From contig NZ_CAKXZS010000029.1 in assembly GCF_935822925.1 (NCBI RefSeq), positions 1 to 64,000 on the forward strand: DNA of 64,000 nucleotides. Reading direction: 5' to 3'. This stretch comes from Mesorhizobium ventifaucium. GTDB lineage: Bacteria > Pseudomonadota > Alphaproteobacteria > Rhizobiales > Rhizobiaceae. Below are positions 24,065 to 31,847 of this stretch, in pieces (positions within the stretch are counted from its first letter, which is position 1; each line of letters begins with the position of its first letter). The notes under the pieces were generated by a model. It was not told the DNA's origin and did not search any database. It saw only the letters and a list, made by a program, of their open reading frames with translations. The position numbers and the translations under genes are program-made.

Positions 24065-24985
24065 TCACGCGGCCTTCGCCTGGACGGCGCGCGCCGGAAC
24101 CAGAACATTCAGCGCGCCAGGATGGATTTGGATCGTGGTTTCGCGGTCAAGCCTGACCAGCTCGCCATCCATGACGGCGCGAAGCTTCCTGGCGGCCGAG
24201 TGGACTTTCAAAACGACCCGATCGGCCTGATGGATTTCGACGTGCTCACTATCGCGCCATTTGCCGCGCGCCATGTCGAAGAGGAACCTGACCAGTTCGC
24301 CACGCCGCCGCGCCACCGTGACGTAGATGCCAAGCACGCCGCCGGCGGGATTGTCGGCATAAGGCAGATGACCCTCGCCGATCAGATTGTTGGTGATGCC
24401 GATTCCGGTGGTGCGCGTCACGATCTCGGCTTCGCCGATGATCAGCGTCACCTCCATTGCCGACGGGTTGTTGATCGCCGCCCAGGCAGCCTTCACCGAA
24501 GCCCGCATCTTTCCCAGCCGCGAGCCAAATTCCATGGTCTGGCGAAGCTGAACCATCCTGGCATGCATGCCGATCGAGAACTGATGCACGAACGGCTGGC
24601 CGTTGGCGGTCGCCACATCGACTGCAATCACCTCGCCGTCGGCAAAGGATTTCACGGCTGCGTCAAGGGTCTGTGGGACGCCGAGCCCGCGTGCAAACAG
24701 GTTCATCGTGCCAGCAGGTAAAATGGCAAGTGCTTTCTTGCCGCCCATCAACCGAGCCGCCGCGGCCGAAATGGTGCCGTCGCCGCCACCGGCCAGCCCA
24801 ATGTCGACACTGTGCCTGGAAGCGATGCGGTCCAGCGTTGCGACGATGTCCTTGCCGGCAACGATTTCGATATCGATGCAGTGACCTGCTGCCTCCAATG
24901 TCTGGCGCATTCGGTCGGTGAAGGTGGAGAGATCAATCGTGCGCAGGGTGCCGCCCTCCTGGTTCAGCACCGCCGCAAATCGCAT
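24065..24985 (-). CDS. diacylglycerol kinase-like lipid kinase
   Basis: 306 aa with the DAGK catalytic domain: an early nucleotide loop region after MRFAAVLNQEGG, the signature GGGDGTISAAA (residues about 70-80) and LPAGTMNLFARGLGVP. It belongs to the YegS/DgkB group, which phosphorylate diacylglycerol or similar lipids with ATP. I prefer the ATG at 24985, which has GGAG seven bases upstream, over ATGs at 25015 and 25048, because the EcfG promoter elements lie at 25055-25080. A membrane-lipid function fits the envelope theme of the island. Confidence 0.85.
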   Translation of the reverse strand: MRFAAVLNQEGGTLRTIDLSTFTDRMRQTLEAAGHCIDIEIVAGKDIVATLDRIASRHSVDIGLAGGGDGTISAAAARLMGGKKALAILPAGTMNLFARGLGVPQTLDAAVKSFADGEVIAVDVATANGQPFVHQFSIGMHARMVQLRQTMEFGSRLGKMRASVKAAWAAINNPSAMEVTLIIGEAEIVTRTTGIGITNNLIGEGHLPYADNPAGGVLGIYVTVARRRGELVRFLFDMARGKWRDSEHVEIHQADRVVLKVHSAARKLRAVMDGELVRLDRETTIQIHPGALNVLVPARAVQAKAA

Positions 24986-25054
24986 TCCCCCGCTCCGATT
25001 TATCTTGGCAACCATTGGATAATCATCGGCCGCAACAGACCGAGCCATGGGCCG

Positions 25055-25080
25055 AAACGGGGCGGTTGAAAAAAAGTTCC
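25055..25080 (-). promoter_or_regulatory. EcfG promoter for the lipid kinase
   Basis: Minus-strand GGAAC (25080-25076), 16-base spacer and CGTTT (25059-25055). It implies that ATGs upstream of about 25045 cannot be used from this promoter. Confidence 0.85.
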
Positions 25081-25176
25081 GCAGCTCTAACGAAAATACA
25101 GGAGCCAATCTCGCCCGGCTAAACGCACGATTGAGCGCGATTCGGGTGGTTTTTTCACACCGCTCGCGATGGTGTC

Positions 25177-25201
25177 GGAACAACGGCGCGGTCACGACGT
25201 T
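25177..25201 (+). promoter_or_regulatory. EcfG promoter for the PRC-barrel protein
   Basis: GGAAC (25177-25181), 16-base spacer and CGTT (25198-25201), 68 bases before the ATG at 25270. It is back to back with the lipid-kinase promoter. Confidence 0.85.
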
Positions 25202-25269
25202 GTGAATGTGTAACGCCGCGACCGATCTCCCATGCTCGCGGCGCGAGATAACGCACGAGGAGGACTACG

Positions 25270-26748
25270 ATGATCCGCACCCTTTTATCCACCACCGCAC
25301 TGGCAGCGTTGATTGCGACCGGTGCGTATGCGCAGGAGGCCACAACCCCGGCGCCGACCCAGGACCCGGCGGTCCAGGAAACCGCTCCGGCGGCTCCCGT
25401 TGCCCGCGCCGACGGCAGTCTGGTGACCAATATCATTGGTGAATCGGTCTATAACGGCCCAGGCGACGATGCCGAGAACATCGGTGAAGTCAGTGATGTC
25501 GTCTTCGATGAAAACGGTCAGGCGAAATCCGTCGTCATCGGCGTCGGCGGTTTTCTTGGCGTTGGCGCCAAGAACGTCGCTTTCGACTACAACAAGCTGC
25601 AATGGGCCGAACGGAACGGCGACCGCTGGCTGATTGCCGAAACCACCAAGGACGAGCTGACGGCTCAGCCGGACTTCGACCGCAGGCCTTACGATCCGGC
25701 TCCTGCGGCCCCGGCTCCTGCAGGCAGTGACACTACGGCTACGGCTCCCGCTCCATCGACCTCGACGGATACGACCGCGCAGAACGCGCCGGCGGCTCCA
25801 GCCGATAGCGCCGCAGCTCCGGCCGAACCTGTGGAGCGTGCCGACGGCAACCTTGCCACCAATATCATCGGCGAAACCGTCTACAACGGCACCGGCGACG
25901 ACGCTCAAAACATCGGCGACGTGAACGACATCGTCCTGGCCAAGAATGGCAAGGCCGAGTCCCTGATCATCGGCGTCGGCGGCTTCCTTGAGGTTGGCGA
26001 AAAGAATGTCGCCTATCAGTTCGACATGGCCAAGTGGGCGGAGAGGGACGGCGATCGCTGGCTGGTCGCCGAAACCACGAAGGAAGACCTGGAGGCGCTG
26101 CCGGAGTTCGACCGCGAGGCCTATGATCCCGCCCCGGCGACAACCGCATCGACTGACGCGGCGACGCCGGCGCCGGTGACCACCACCCCTGCCGTCACTC
26201 CGGACCCAGCTCCGGCGGAGAAGACCGCGGAAGCTCCGGCGACAACGCCTGACCCCGCTGCTCCGGCACCGGCGGACAAGACGGCGCAGGCCCCGGCGGC
26301 AACGCCTGAACCCGCTGCTCCGGCTCCAACGGACAAGACGGCCGAGGCTCCGGCTGCAGCAACGCCTGACGCCACCCCCGACCAGACGCAGACCGCAGCG
26401 ATCGACAAGTCGGCGCTGACTGAAATGCCGGTCGACAAAATCCGTTCCGAGGATTTGGTTGGAACCACCGTCTATGGCGCCAATGATGTCAACCTCGGCG
26501 AGATTGGTGACGTCGTGCTGACGGGCGACAAGAAGGTCGACGCCGTCATCATCGACGTCGGCGGTTTCCTCGGCGTTGGCGAGAAGGAAGTGGCAATCGG
26601 CATGGACAATCTTAAGTTCATGACCGACAAGGATGGCAACCGCTATCTCTACACGAGCTTCACCAAGGAGCAGCTCGAGGCGCAGGCCCCCTATGACAAG
26701 GCCACATATACGCAAAACCGCGACACCCAGCGCATGATGATGCGGTAG
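25270..26748 (+). CDS. exported triple PRC-barrel protein
   Basis: 492 aa with a signal peptide (about residues 1-21, ending GAYAQ) and three PRC-barrel repeats. Each has the pattern IGE.VYNG.GDDAENIGEV.D followed by VIGVGGFLGVGEKNVA (about residues 50-140, 190-285 and 390-480). Long Ala/Pro/Thr-rich linkers separate them, the last being a stretch of APATTPDPA-like repeats. PRC barrels bind partner proteins or surfaces; the function in the periplasm is unknown. An AGGAGG lies before the start. The gene is EcfG-controlled, and a terminator follows directly. Confidence 0.85.
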   Translation: MIRTLLSTTALAALIATGAYAQEATTPAPTQDPAVQETAPAAPVARADGSLVTNIIGESVYNGPGDDAENIGEVSDVVFDENGQAKSVVIGVGGFLGVGAKNVAFDYNKLQWAERNGDRWLIAETTKDELTAQPDFDRRPYDPAPAAPAPAGSDTTATAPAPSTSTDTTAQNAPAAPADSAAAPAEPVERADGNLATNIIGETVYNGTGDDAQNIGDVNDIVLAKNGKAESLIIGVGGFLEVGEKNVAYQFDMAKWAERDGDRWLVAETTKEDLEALPEFDREAYDPAPATTASTDAATPAPVTTTPAVTPDPAPAEKTAEAPATTPDPAAPAPADKTAQAPAATPEPAAPAPTDKTAEAPAAATPDATPDQTQTAAIDKSALTEMPVDKIRSEDLVGTTVYGANDVNLGEIGDVVLTGDKKVDAVIIDVGGFLGVGEKEVAIGMDNLKFMTDKDGNRYLYTSFTKEQLEAQAPYDKATYTQNRDTQRMMMR

Positions 26749-26768
26749 TTTACTCCAGCGACGAAGGA

Positions 26769-26800
26769 GGCCCGTGCCGGCAAAGGCGCGGGCCTTTTTT
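26769..26800 (+). terminator. rho-independent terminator after the PRC-barrel gene
   Basis: A 10-base arm at 26769-26778 pairs with 26785-26794 (one G-U pair), loop GGCAAA, followed by six Ts at 26795-26800. The T run runs into the stop codon of the convergent sulfatase gene. Confidence 0.88.
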
Positions 26801-28394
26801 ATGACTGGAAAAATGGCAGGCCTGCGACGTGGCCAACAACGCCGTCCTCGGTCAGTTCGGCAAGCGCCAGCGACTGATCGAGATGTTCGGCCCGCCAGGC
26901 AAGCAGCCTTTCGGCAAGCTCCAGCCGGACCGGCAGATAGGCGGGATCGGCAGCGACATTGGTCAATTCGTCTCGATCCTGCTCCAGGTCGAACAGCAGC
27001 GGCGGCAGGCCGCTGCCGAAATGCACATATTTGAACTGTTGCGTGCGGATGACGGCCAGGTTGCACTGGCGCGGACCGATGCCGAAATGGCGTTCGGCAT
27101 CGCCGTCGGCGACCGAGCGGAAATCGAACTCCCAATGCGCGGCCTCGCGCCAGTTGCCCGGCTCCCCGGCATCCAGGAATGGCTTCAGCGATTGTCCGTC
27201 GAGGTGCGGCGGGGATACCTCGCCAAGCAGATCGAGCAATGTCGGCGCTATGTCCACCGCTTCGGTGAAGCGGTCGACACTGGCGCCGGCTGCCTTGCGG
27301 CGACGCGGGTCGCGGATGATCAGCGGAATATGAAAACTGCCGTCGAAGAAGCCGCCCTTGCCCAGCATGAAATGGTCGCCCATCATCTCGGCATGGTCAG
27401 AGGTCAGCACGATGATGGTGTCGTCCCAGGCATCGACCGCCTTGACCGCCTGCCAGATCCGGCCAAGCTGCGCGTCGACTTCCGAGATCATGCCGTAATA
27501 GAGCGCGCGGATTTGGGCAAAATTGTCATCGCCCCAGTCGCGCACCTTGCCCTCGGCGCCGGGGCGGAAATTTGCCCGCTGCTGCTGGTCAAGTTCATAG
27601 GCGAGGTAGGGGTGGCTCTGCGCCTCGGCCTGCCAGTTCGCGGCGCGGAGGAAGGCTGTGCCGTCGGCCGGGTCATACATGCTGTTGTAAGGCTCCGGCA
27701 CGATGAATGGCGGATGCGGGCTGAGGAAGGAAAGGTGCGCGAACCACGGTGTATCGCGCTCCTGTTCGCCAAGCCAGCGGACGAATTCGCCGGTCAGGAA
27801 GGCGGCTGGGGTCTCGTCCTTCGAGTAGACGGGCGGTGAGGTGGTCACGGCGCCGTCCGTCGTAGCACCGACGATTTCGACCGCTGGGCGATGAATATCG
27901 GGAAAACCGGCGCTGCTATCGATGCCGCGCGCCTTGAGCCATGACAGCCAGGGTTTCTGGTGCTCCGGCAGGAGTTGGCGCACGGTGAAGCCGGGCAGCA
28001 CGCCTTCATAGCTTTTCAGCCGCGGGTCGCCTGGCGCCAGCGTGCGTGGATCGGGCGATACGTCGGTATAGCCGAACAGCGTCGGATCATAGCCGAGACT
28101 GCGTGCCGAGAGCGCGATGTTGCCATGGCGGGCGTCGAGCGGCGTGCCGTTGCGGCAGACGCGGTTGTTCATCTGGTAAAGGCCGGTGTAGAGGCAGGCG
28201 CGTGCCGGCGAGCAGGGCGCCGCCCCGCCAAAGTGCTGTCGAAACAGCACACCCTCGGCGGCGAGCGCGTCGGCATTCGGCGTTCGCACCACCTTGTGGC
28301 TTGCCGCCGACAGGCAGTCGCCGCGCCACTGGTCGCAGGTGATCAGGAGAACATTCGGGCGTCTGTCTTTTCTGACCAATGCTGTCTCCTTCAT
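26799..28394 (-). CDS. sulfatase-family hydrolase (arylsulfatase or phosphonate monoesterase type)
   Basis: 531 aa, cytoplasmic since no signal peptide is seen. The alkaline-phosphatase-fold features are complete: metal ligand Asp in LLITCDQWRGD, the formylglycine motif CSPAR with the modified Cys at about residue 61, and LTSDHAEMMGDH plus the later Lys and His (GKGGFFDGSFHIP). CSPAR and the overall length fit the phosphonate monoester hydrolase/arylsulfatase subgroup. The substrate is unknown. The T run of the upstream neighbour's terminator overlaps its stop codon. Its 5' end is divergent from the dioxygenase operon. Confidence 0.87.
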   Translation of the reverse strand: MKETALVRKDRRPNVLLITCDQWRGDCLSAASHKVVRTPNADALAAEGVLFRQHFGGAAPCSPARACLYTGLYQMNNRVCRNGTPLDARHGNIALSARSLGYDPTLFGYTDVSPDPRTLAPGDPRLKSYEGVLPGFTVRQLLPEHQKPWLSWLKARGIDSSAGFPDIHRPAVEIVGATTDGAVTTSPPVYSKDETPAAFLTGEFVRWLGEQERDTPWFAHLSFLSPHPPFIVPEPYNSMYDPADGTAFLRAANWQAEAQSHPYLAYELDQQQRANFRPGAEGKVRDWGDDNFAQIRALYYGMISEVDAQLGRIWQAVKAVDAWDDTIIVLTSDHAEMMGDHFMLGKGGFFDGSFHIPLIIRDPRRRKAAGASVDRFTEAVDIAPTLLDLLGEVSPPHLDGQSLKPFLDAGEPGNWREAAHWEFDFRSVADGDAERHFGIGPRQCNLAVIRTQQFKYVHFGSGLPPLLFDLEQDRDELTNVAADPAYLPVRLELAERLLAWRAEHLDQSLALAELTEDGVVGHVAGLPFFQS

Positions 28395-28609
28395 TGAAAA
28401 CCTGCCGCGAATACCCGCCGCTCATGGAGCCGAATTTTTGTGGCGAAACAAGCCTCAGGTATTCGCTAAATGGTGAACAAATGGCGTGTCATTGTTCACT
28501 TATAGAGCACAGTCCATCTGTGTTTGGGGCCTTTGCCGCAGGCTGGCGGCTCCTCATATTGACGTGGACCGCGGCATGGGCCGCACAGGACAAGGGAAGG
28601 AGCAGGAAA

Positions 28610-29542
28610 ATGCTCGATCAGATCAAGGGACTGCATCACGTCACCTCGATGGCCAGGGATGCGCGCCAGAACAACGAGTTCTTCACCAAAAAGCTCGGCC
28701 TGCGCCGGGTCAAGAAAACCGTCAATTTCGACGCGCCGGATGTCTACCATCTCTATTATGCCGACGAGTTCGGCACGCCCGGTTCGGTGATGACCTATTT
28801 TCCGTTCCCCAACATCGGCAAGGGCCGCCACGGCGTCGGCGAGGTCGGCACCACGGTCTATTCGGTGCCCGAAGGCACGCTTGCCTATTGGGAAAAGCGT
28901 TTTGCCGATGAGGGCGTCGCTGGGCTGTCGCGCCAAGAGAGCTTCGGCGAGAAGCGCCTTGGCTTCGCCGGTCCCGATGGCGACGGGTTTGCGCTGGTCG
29001 AGAACAAGGCCGACATCCGTACGCCGTGGGCGAAGGGCGATGTTCCCTCCGACGAGGCGATCCGCGGCTTTCACTCGGTGTCGCTCAGGCTGAAGGATGG
29101 CGGCGCCACAGAAGAGCTGCTGAGATTCATGGGCTATGAGGAAGTCGACACGTCCGGCACTGTAAAAAGGCTGGCGGTGAAGGACGGCAACGGCGCCAAC
29201 ATCGTCGATATCGAATCGCTGCCGGGCGCCGCTTTTGCCGATCTCGGCGCCGGCTCGGTCCACCACGTCGCCTTCGCTGTCGAAGACCGCGCCAAGCAGC
29301 TCGAAGTGCGCAAGGCGCTGATCGACACCGGCTACCAGGTGACGCCGGTGATCGACCGCGACTATTTTTGGGCGATCTATTTCCGCACGCCGGGCGGCGT
29401 GCTGTTCGAAGTCGCCACCAACGAGCCGGGCTTCGACCGCGACGAGGACACCGCCCATCTCGGCGAGGCGCTGAAGCTGCCGTCGCAGCACCAGCATCTG
29501 CGGCCCTATCTCGAGCAGCATCTGCAAAAGCTGGAAGACTGA
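28610..29542 (+). CDS. VOC/glyoxalase-fold ring-cleaving dioxygenase (MhqO/MhqA-like)
   Basis: 310 aa with two VOC (glyoxalase/dioxygenase) halves. The first begins IKGLHHVTSMARDARQNNEFF and the second IRGFHSVSLRLKD, with metal-ligand candidates His in GLHHVT, His in GSVHHVAFAV and Glu in GVLFEVATNEP. This is the MhqO/YkcA-like group, linked to hydroquinone and quinone detoxification in Bacillus. The ATG at 28610 has AAGGAG upstream; the open frame starts far earlier. It is followed 10 bases later by an MhqD-like hydrolase, which supports the assignment. Confidence 0.85.
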   Translation: MLDQIKGLHHVTSMARDARQNNEFFTKKLGLRRVKKTVNFDAPDVYHLYYADEFGTPGSVMTYFPFPNIGKGRHGVGEVGTTVYSVPEGTLAYWEKRFADEGVAGLSRQESFGEKRLGFAGPDGDGFALVENKADIRTPWAKGDVPSDEAIRGFHSVSLRLKDGGATEELLRFMGYEEVDTSGTVKRLAVKDGNGANIVDIESLPGAAFADLGAGSVHHVAFAVEDRAKQLEVRKALIDTGYQVTPVIDRDYFWAIYFRTPGGVLFEVATNEPGFDRDEDTAHLGEALKLPSQHQHLRPYLEQHLQKLED

Positions 29543-29552
29543 GGACAAGCCC

Positions 29553-30176
29553 ATGAGCAAGGACGCCTACATCTACAAGACACTGCCAGGTTCGCCTGAT
29601 GGATCGCTGCTCTTCGTCTTCCACGGCACCGGGGCCGACGAGAGCCAGCTTCTGTCGTTCGGGCGCGATCTCGCGCCGCAGGCGACCATCGTCTCGCCGC
29701 GCGGCGATGTCTCGGAATACGGTGCCGCGCGCTTCTTTCGCCGCACCGGCGAGGGCGTCTACGACATGGACGACCTGGCGCGGGCGACGGACAAGATGGT
29801 TGGCTTCGTCAAGGCACATGTCGAGGCGGCAAAGCCCTCGTCGGTGCTTGGCCTCGGCTATTCCAACGGCGCCAACATCCTGGCCTCGGCGATGTTCGCG
29901 GCGCCCTCTTTGTTCGATGCGGCGGTTCTGATGCATCCGCTGATTCCATTCGAGCCGGAGGTGAAGGGCAGCCTGGCCGGCCGCCGCATCCTGGTCACGG
30001 CAGGCAAACGCGATCCGATCTGCCCGCCGAACCTGACCGCTCGGCTCGAAGCCTATTTGCGCGCCGATGGCGCCGATGTCACAGTGGAGTGGCACGACGG
30101 CGGCCATGAGGTGCAGTCGAACGAGATCGAGGCGGCGCAGCGGTTCCTGTCCGCTACGCCGGCAGAAGGAGCGTAA
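29553..30176 (+). CDS. alpha/beta hydrolase, phospholipase/carboxylesterase (MhqD-like)
   Basis: 207 aa with FVFHGTGADESQLL for the oxyanion region, the nucleophile elbow GLGYSNGAN (Ser at about residue 109), Asp in TAGKRDPICPP and the catalytic His in WHDGGHEV. It is the esterase type that accompanies MhqO/MhqA dioxygenases. It sits in the middle of a three-gene operon, four bases before the acetyltransferase gene. The cleaved ester is unknown. Confidence 0.86.
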   Translation: MSKDAYIYKTLPGSPDGSLLFVFHGTGADESQLLSFGRDLAPQATIVSPRGDVSEYGAARFFRRTGEGVYDMDDLARATDKMVGFVKAHVEAAKPSSVLGLGYSNGANILASAMFAAPSLFDAAVLMHPLIPFEPEVKGSLAGRRILVTAGKRDPICPPNLTARLEAYLRADGADVTVEWHDGGHEVQSNEIEAAQRFLSATPAEGA

Positions 30177-30179
30177 GCA

Positions 30180-30479
30180 ATGCCTGACCAATTGCCGGAG
30201 ATCGAACTGGAGGATCGCGGTTCCAAGGGCCGTTATCTGTTGCGCGGGCCTGATGGCGCCGAGGCGGAGATGACGTTCACCAAGATCGGCGAGCACCAGA
30301 TCATCATCGACCACACCGAAGTGCCGGATGCGTTTCGCGGCCAGGGCGCGGGGCTTAGGCTCGTTACCCGCGCCGTCGAGGACGCGCGCGCGGCTGGCAA
30401 GAAGATCATTCCCCTGTGCCCGTTCGCCAACGCCCAGTTCCGACGTCACCAGGAATGGGCCGACGTGCTGAAGCAATAG
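30180..30479 (+). CDS. GNAT-like N-acetyltransferase (YidJ/GtnA type), 99 aa
   Basis: A short single-domain GNAT fold: FTKIGEHQIIIDHTEVPDAFRGQGAGLRLV contains the acetyl-CoA pyrophosphate-binding motif (RGQGAG), followed by IIPLCPFANAQFRRH. This is the COG2388 group of about 95-residue acetyltransferase-like proteins. Substrate unknown. It is the last gene of the dioxygenase-hydrolase operon, four bases after the hydrolase stop. Confidence 0.85.
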   Translation: MPDQLPEIELEDRGSKGRYLLRGPDGAEAEMTFTKIGEHQIIIDHTEVPDAFRGQGAGLRLVTRAVEDARAAGKKIIPLCPFANAQFRRHQEWADVLKQ

Positions 30480-30563
30480 CTTCGATCCCAGCGCCAGGCC
30501 TCGGCGCCCGGTGACCGTTGAGGGCGGGCAGCTACAAGCGCATCGCTTCATTTGCGCAGGTTG

Positions 30564-30699
30564 CAGTCTTGCCCAGTGGCCAGTCTTGCCCAGTGGCCAG
30601 TCTTGCCCAGTGGCCAGTCTTGCCCAGTGGCCAGTCTTGCCCAGTGGCCAGTCTTGCCCAGTGGTCGTCTTGCCCAGTGGGTCGTCTTGCCTAGTGGGT
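30564..30699. repeat. 17-base tandem repeat, eight units
   Basis: The unit CAGTCTTGCCCAGTGGC is repeated from 30564. Five copies are exact, the sixth has one change in its last base, and two further degenerate copies read CGTCTTGCCCAGTGGGT and CGTCTTGCCTAGTGGGT. The array lies between the acetyltransferase stop and the dipeptidase start. Both arrays of open frame across it are artefacts of its 17-base period. Confidence 0.95.
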
Positions 30700-30753
30700 A
30701 TTGCCTTGCCTAAGTATTGCCCGCCCGACCAATCGAACCGAAATGATCCTTTG

Positions 30754-31812
30754 ATGACCGAAACCGATCTTGTTCCCGTCTTCGACGGCCACAACGATAC
30801 GCTGCTCAGGCTCCATCAGTCGAAAGACGCGGATGTCGAAAAGCTGTTCATCGAGGGAACATCGGGTGGCCACATCGACCTGCCGCGAGCGAAAAAGGGC
30901 GGCTTTGCCGGCGGCATGTTCGCGATTTTTCCGCCGCCGGTCGAGAAATCCAAGCGCAGTGCGGTTCCTCCCGCGCCGAGCGATATCGAGCCCTTGCCGC
31001 CCGAAATTGCGCGCGCCGACGCGCTTTCTTCCACCATCGCCATGGCCTCGATCCTGTTCAGGCTGGAACGAGCGTCGGCACTCACCGTCTGCCGCAGCGC
31101 CGGCGACGTGCGAAACGCGATGGCGCAAGGGTCGATCGCAGCGGTGTTCCATATAGAAGGCGTCGAGGCGATCGACCCCGAACTGACCATGCTGGACGTG
31201 CTGCATGCCGCAGGCTTGCGCTCGCTCGGCATCGTTTGGAGCCGCCCGAACGCTTTCGGTTATGGAGTGCCGTTCCGTTTCCCGTCGACGCCCGACACCG
31301 GACTTGGCCTGACCGATGCCGGCAAGGCGCTGGTCAAGGCCTGCAACCAGCTCCGCATCATAGTGGATCTTTCGCACCTCAACGAAAAGGGATTTCGCGA
31401 CGTTGCCGAGATCAGCGACGCACCGCTGGTCGCGACCCATTCCAATGTCCATGCGATCTGCGGCCATTCGCGTAACCTCACCGAATGGCAGCTCGGCGCG
31501 ATCCGCGACTCGGGCGGCATGGTCGGGCTGAATTTCGCCACCGGGTTTTTGCGCGAAGACGGCAGGATGAATGCCGATACCAGTCTCGACATCATGGTGC
31601 GCCATGTCGATTCACTGCTGCGGGCGCTGGGCGAAGACGGCGTCGGACTCGGGTCCGACTTCGACGGCGCCATGATCCCGGCTGTGATCGGTGACGTCAC
31701 CGGCCTGCCAAAACTGCTCGATGCGTTCGCCGCGCGCGGATTCGGTCGCGCGCTGATCGAGAAAATCGCCTACCGCAACTGGATCAGCATGCTGGAAAAA
31801 TCCATTGGCTAA
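30754..31812 (+). CDS. membrane dipeptidase (renal dipeptidase family, peptidase M19)
   Basis: 352 aa. The zinc-enzyme signature is complete: HxD in FDGHNDTLL (about residue 13), the bridging Glu in FHIEGVEAI, His in ATHSNVHAICGHSRN, and Asp in GLGSDFDG. The bacterial members hydrolyse dipeptides, including D-amino-acid-containing ones, and are soluble despite the name. I chose the ATG at 30754 because the family N-terminus starts there and the upstream sequence is the tandem repeat. It is followed 35 bases later by a flavin amine oxidase, likely in one transcript. Confidence 0.9.
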   Translation: MTETDLVPVFDGHNDTLLRLHQSKDADVEKLFIEGTSGGHIDLPRAKKGGFAGGMFAIFPPPVEKSKRSAVPPAPSDIEPLPPEIARADALSSTIAMASILFRLERASALTVCRSAGDVRNAMAQGSIAAVFHIEGVEAIDPELTMLDVLHAAGLRSLGIVWSRPNAFGYGVPFRFPSTPDTGLGLTDAGKALVKACNQLRIIVDLSHLNEKGFRDVAEISDAPLVATHSNVHAICGHSRNLTEWQLGAIRDSGGMVGLNFATGFLREDGRMNADTSLDIMVRHVDSLLRALGEDGVGLGSDFDGAMIPAVIGDVTGLPKLLDAFAARGFGRALIEKIAYRNWISMLEKSIG

Positions 31813-31847
31813 AGGGTCGCCCGGCAGAGCAGCGAGCGACCTGCAAT

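Noticed and set aside
25285..27135. 616-codon minus-strand open frame opposite the PRC-barrel gene
   Set aside because: Its Arg/Cys/Gly-rich composition mirrors the Ala/Pro repeats of the real gene on the other strand.
29127..30794. 555-codon minus-strand frame spanning the hydrolase, acetyltransferase and 17-base repeat
   Set aside because: The tandem repeat reads open in several frames and the rest is the shadow of real genes.
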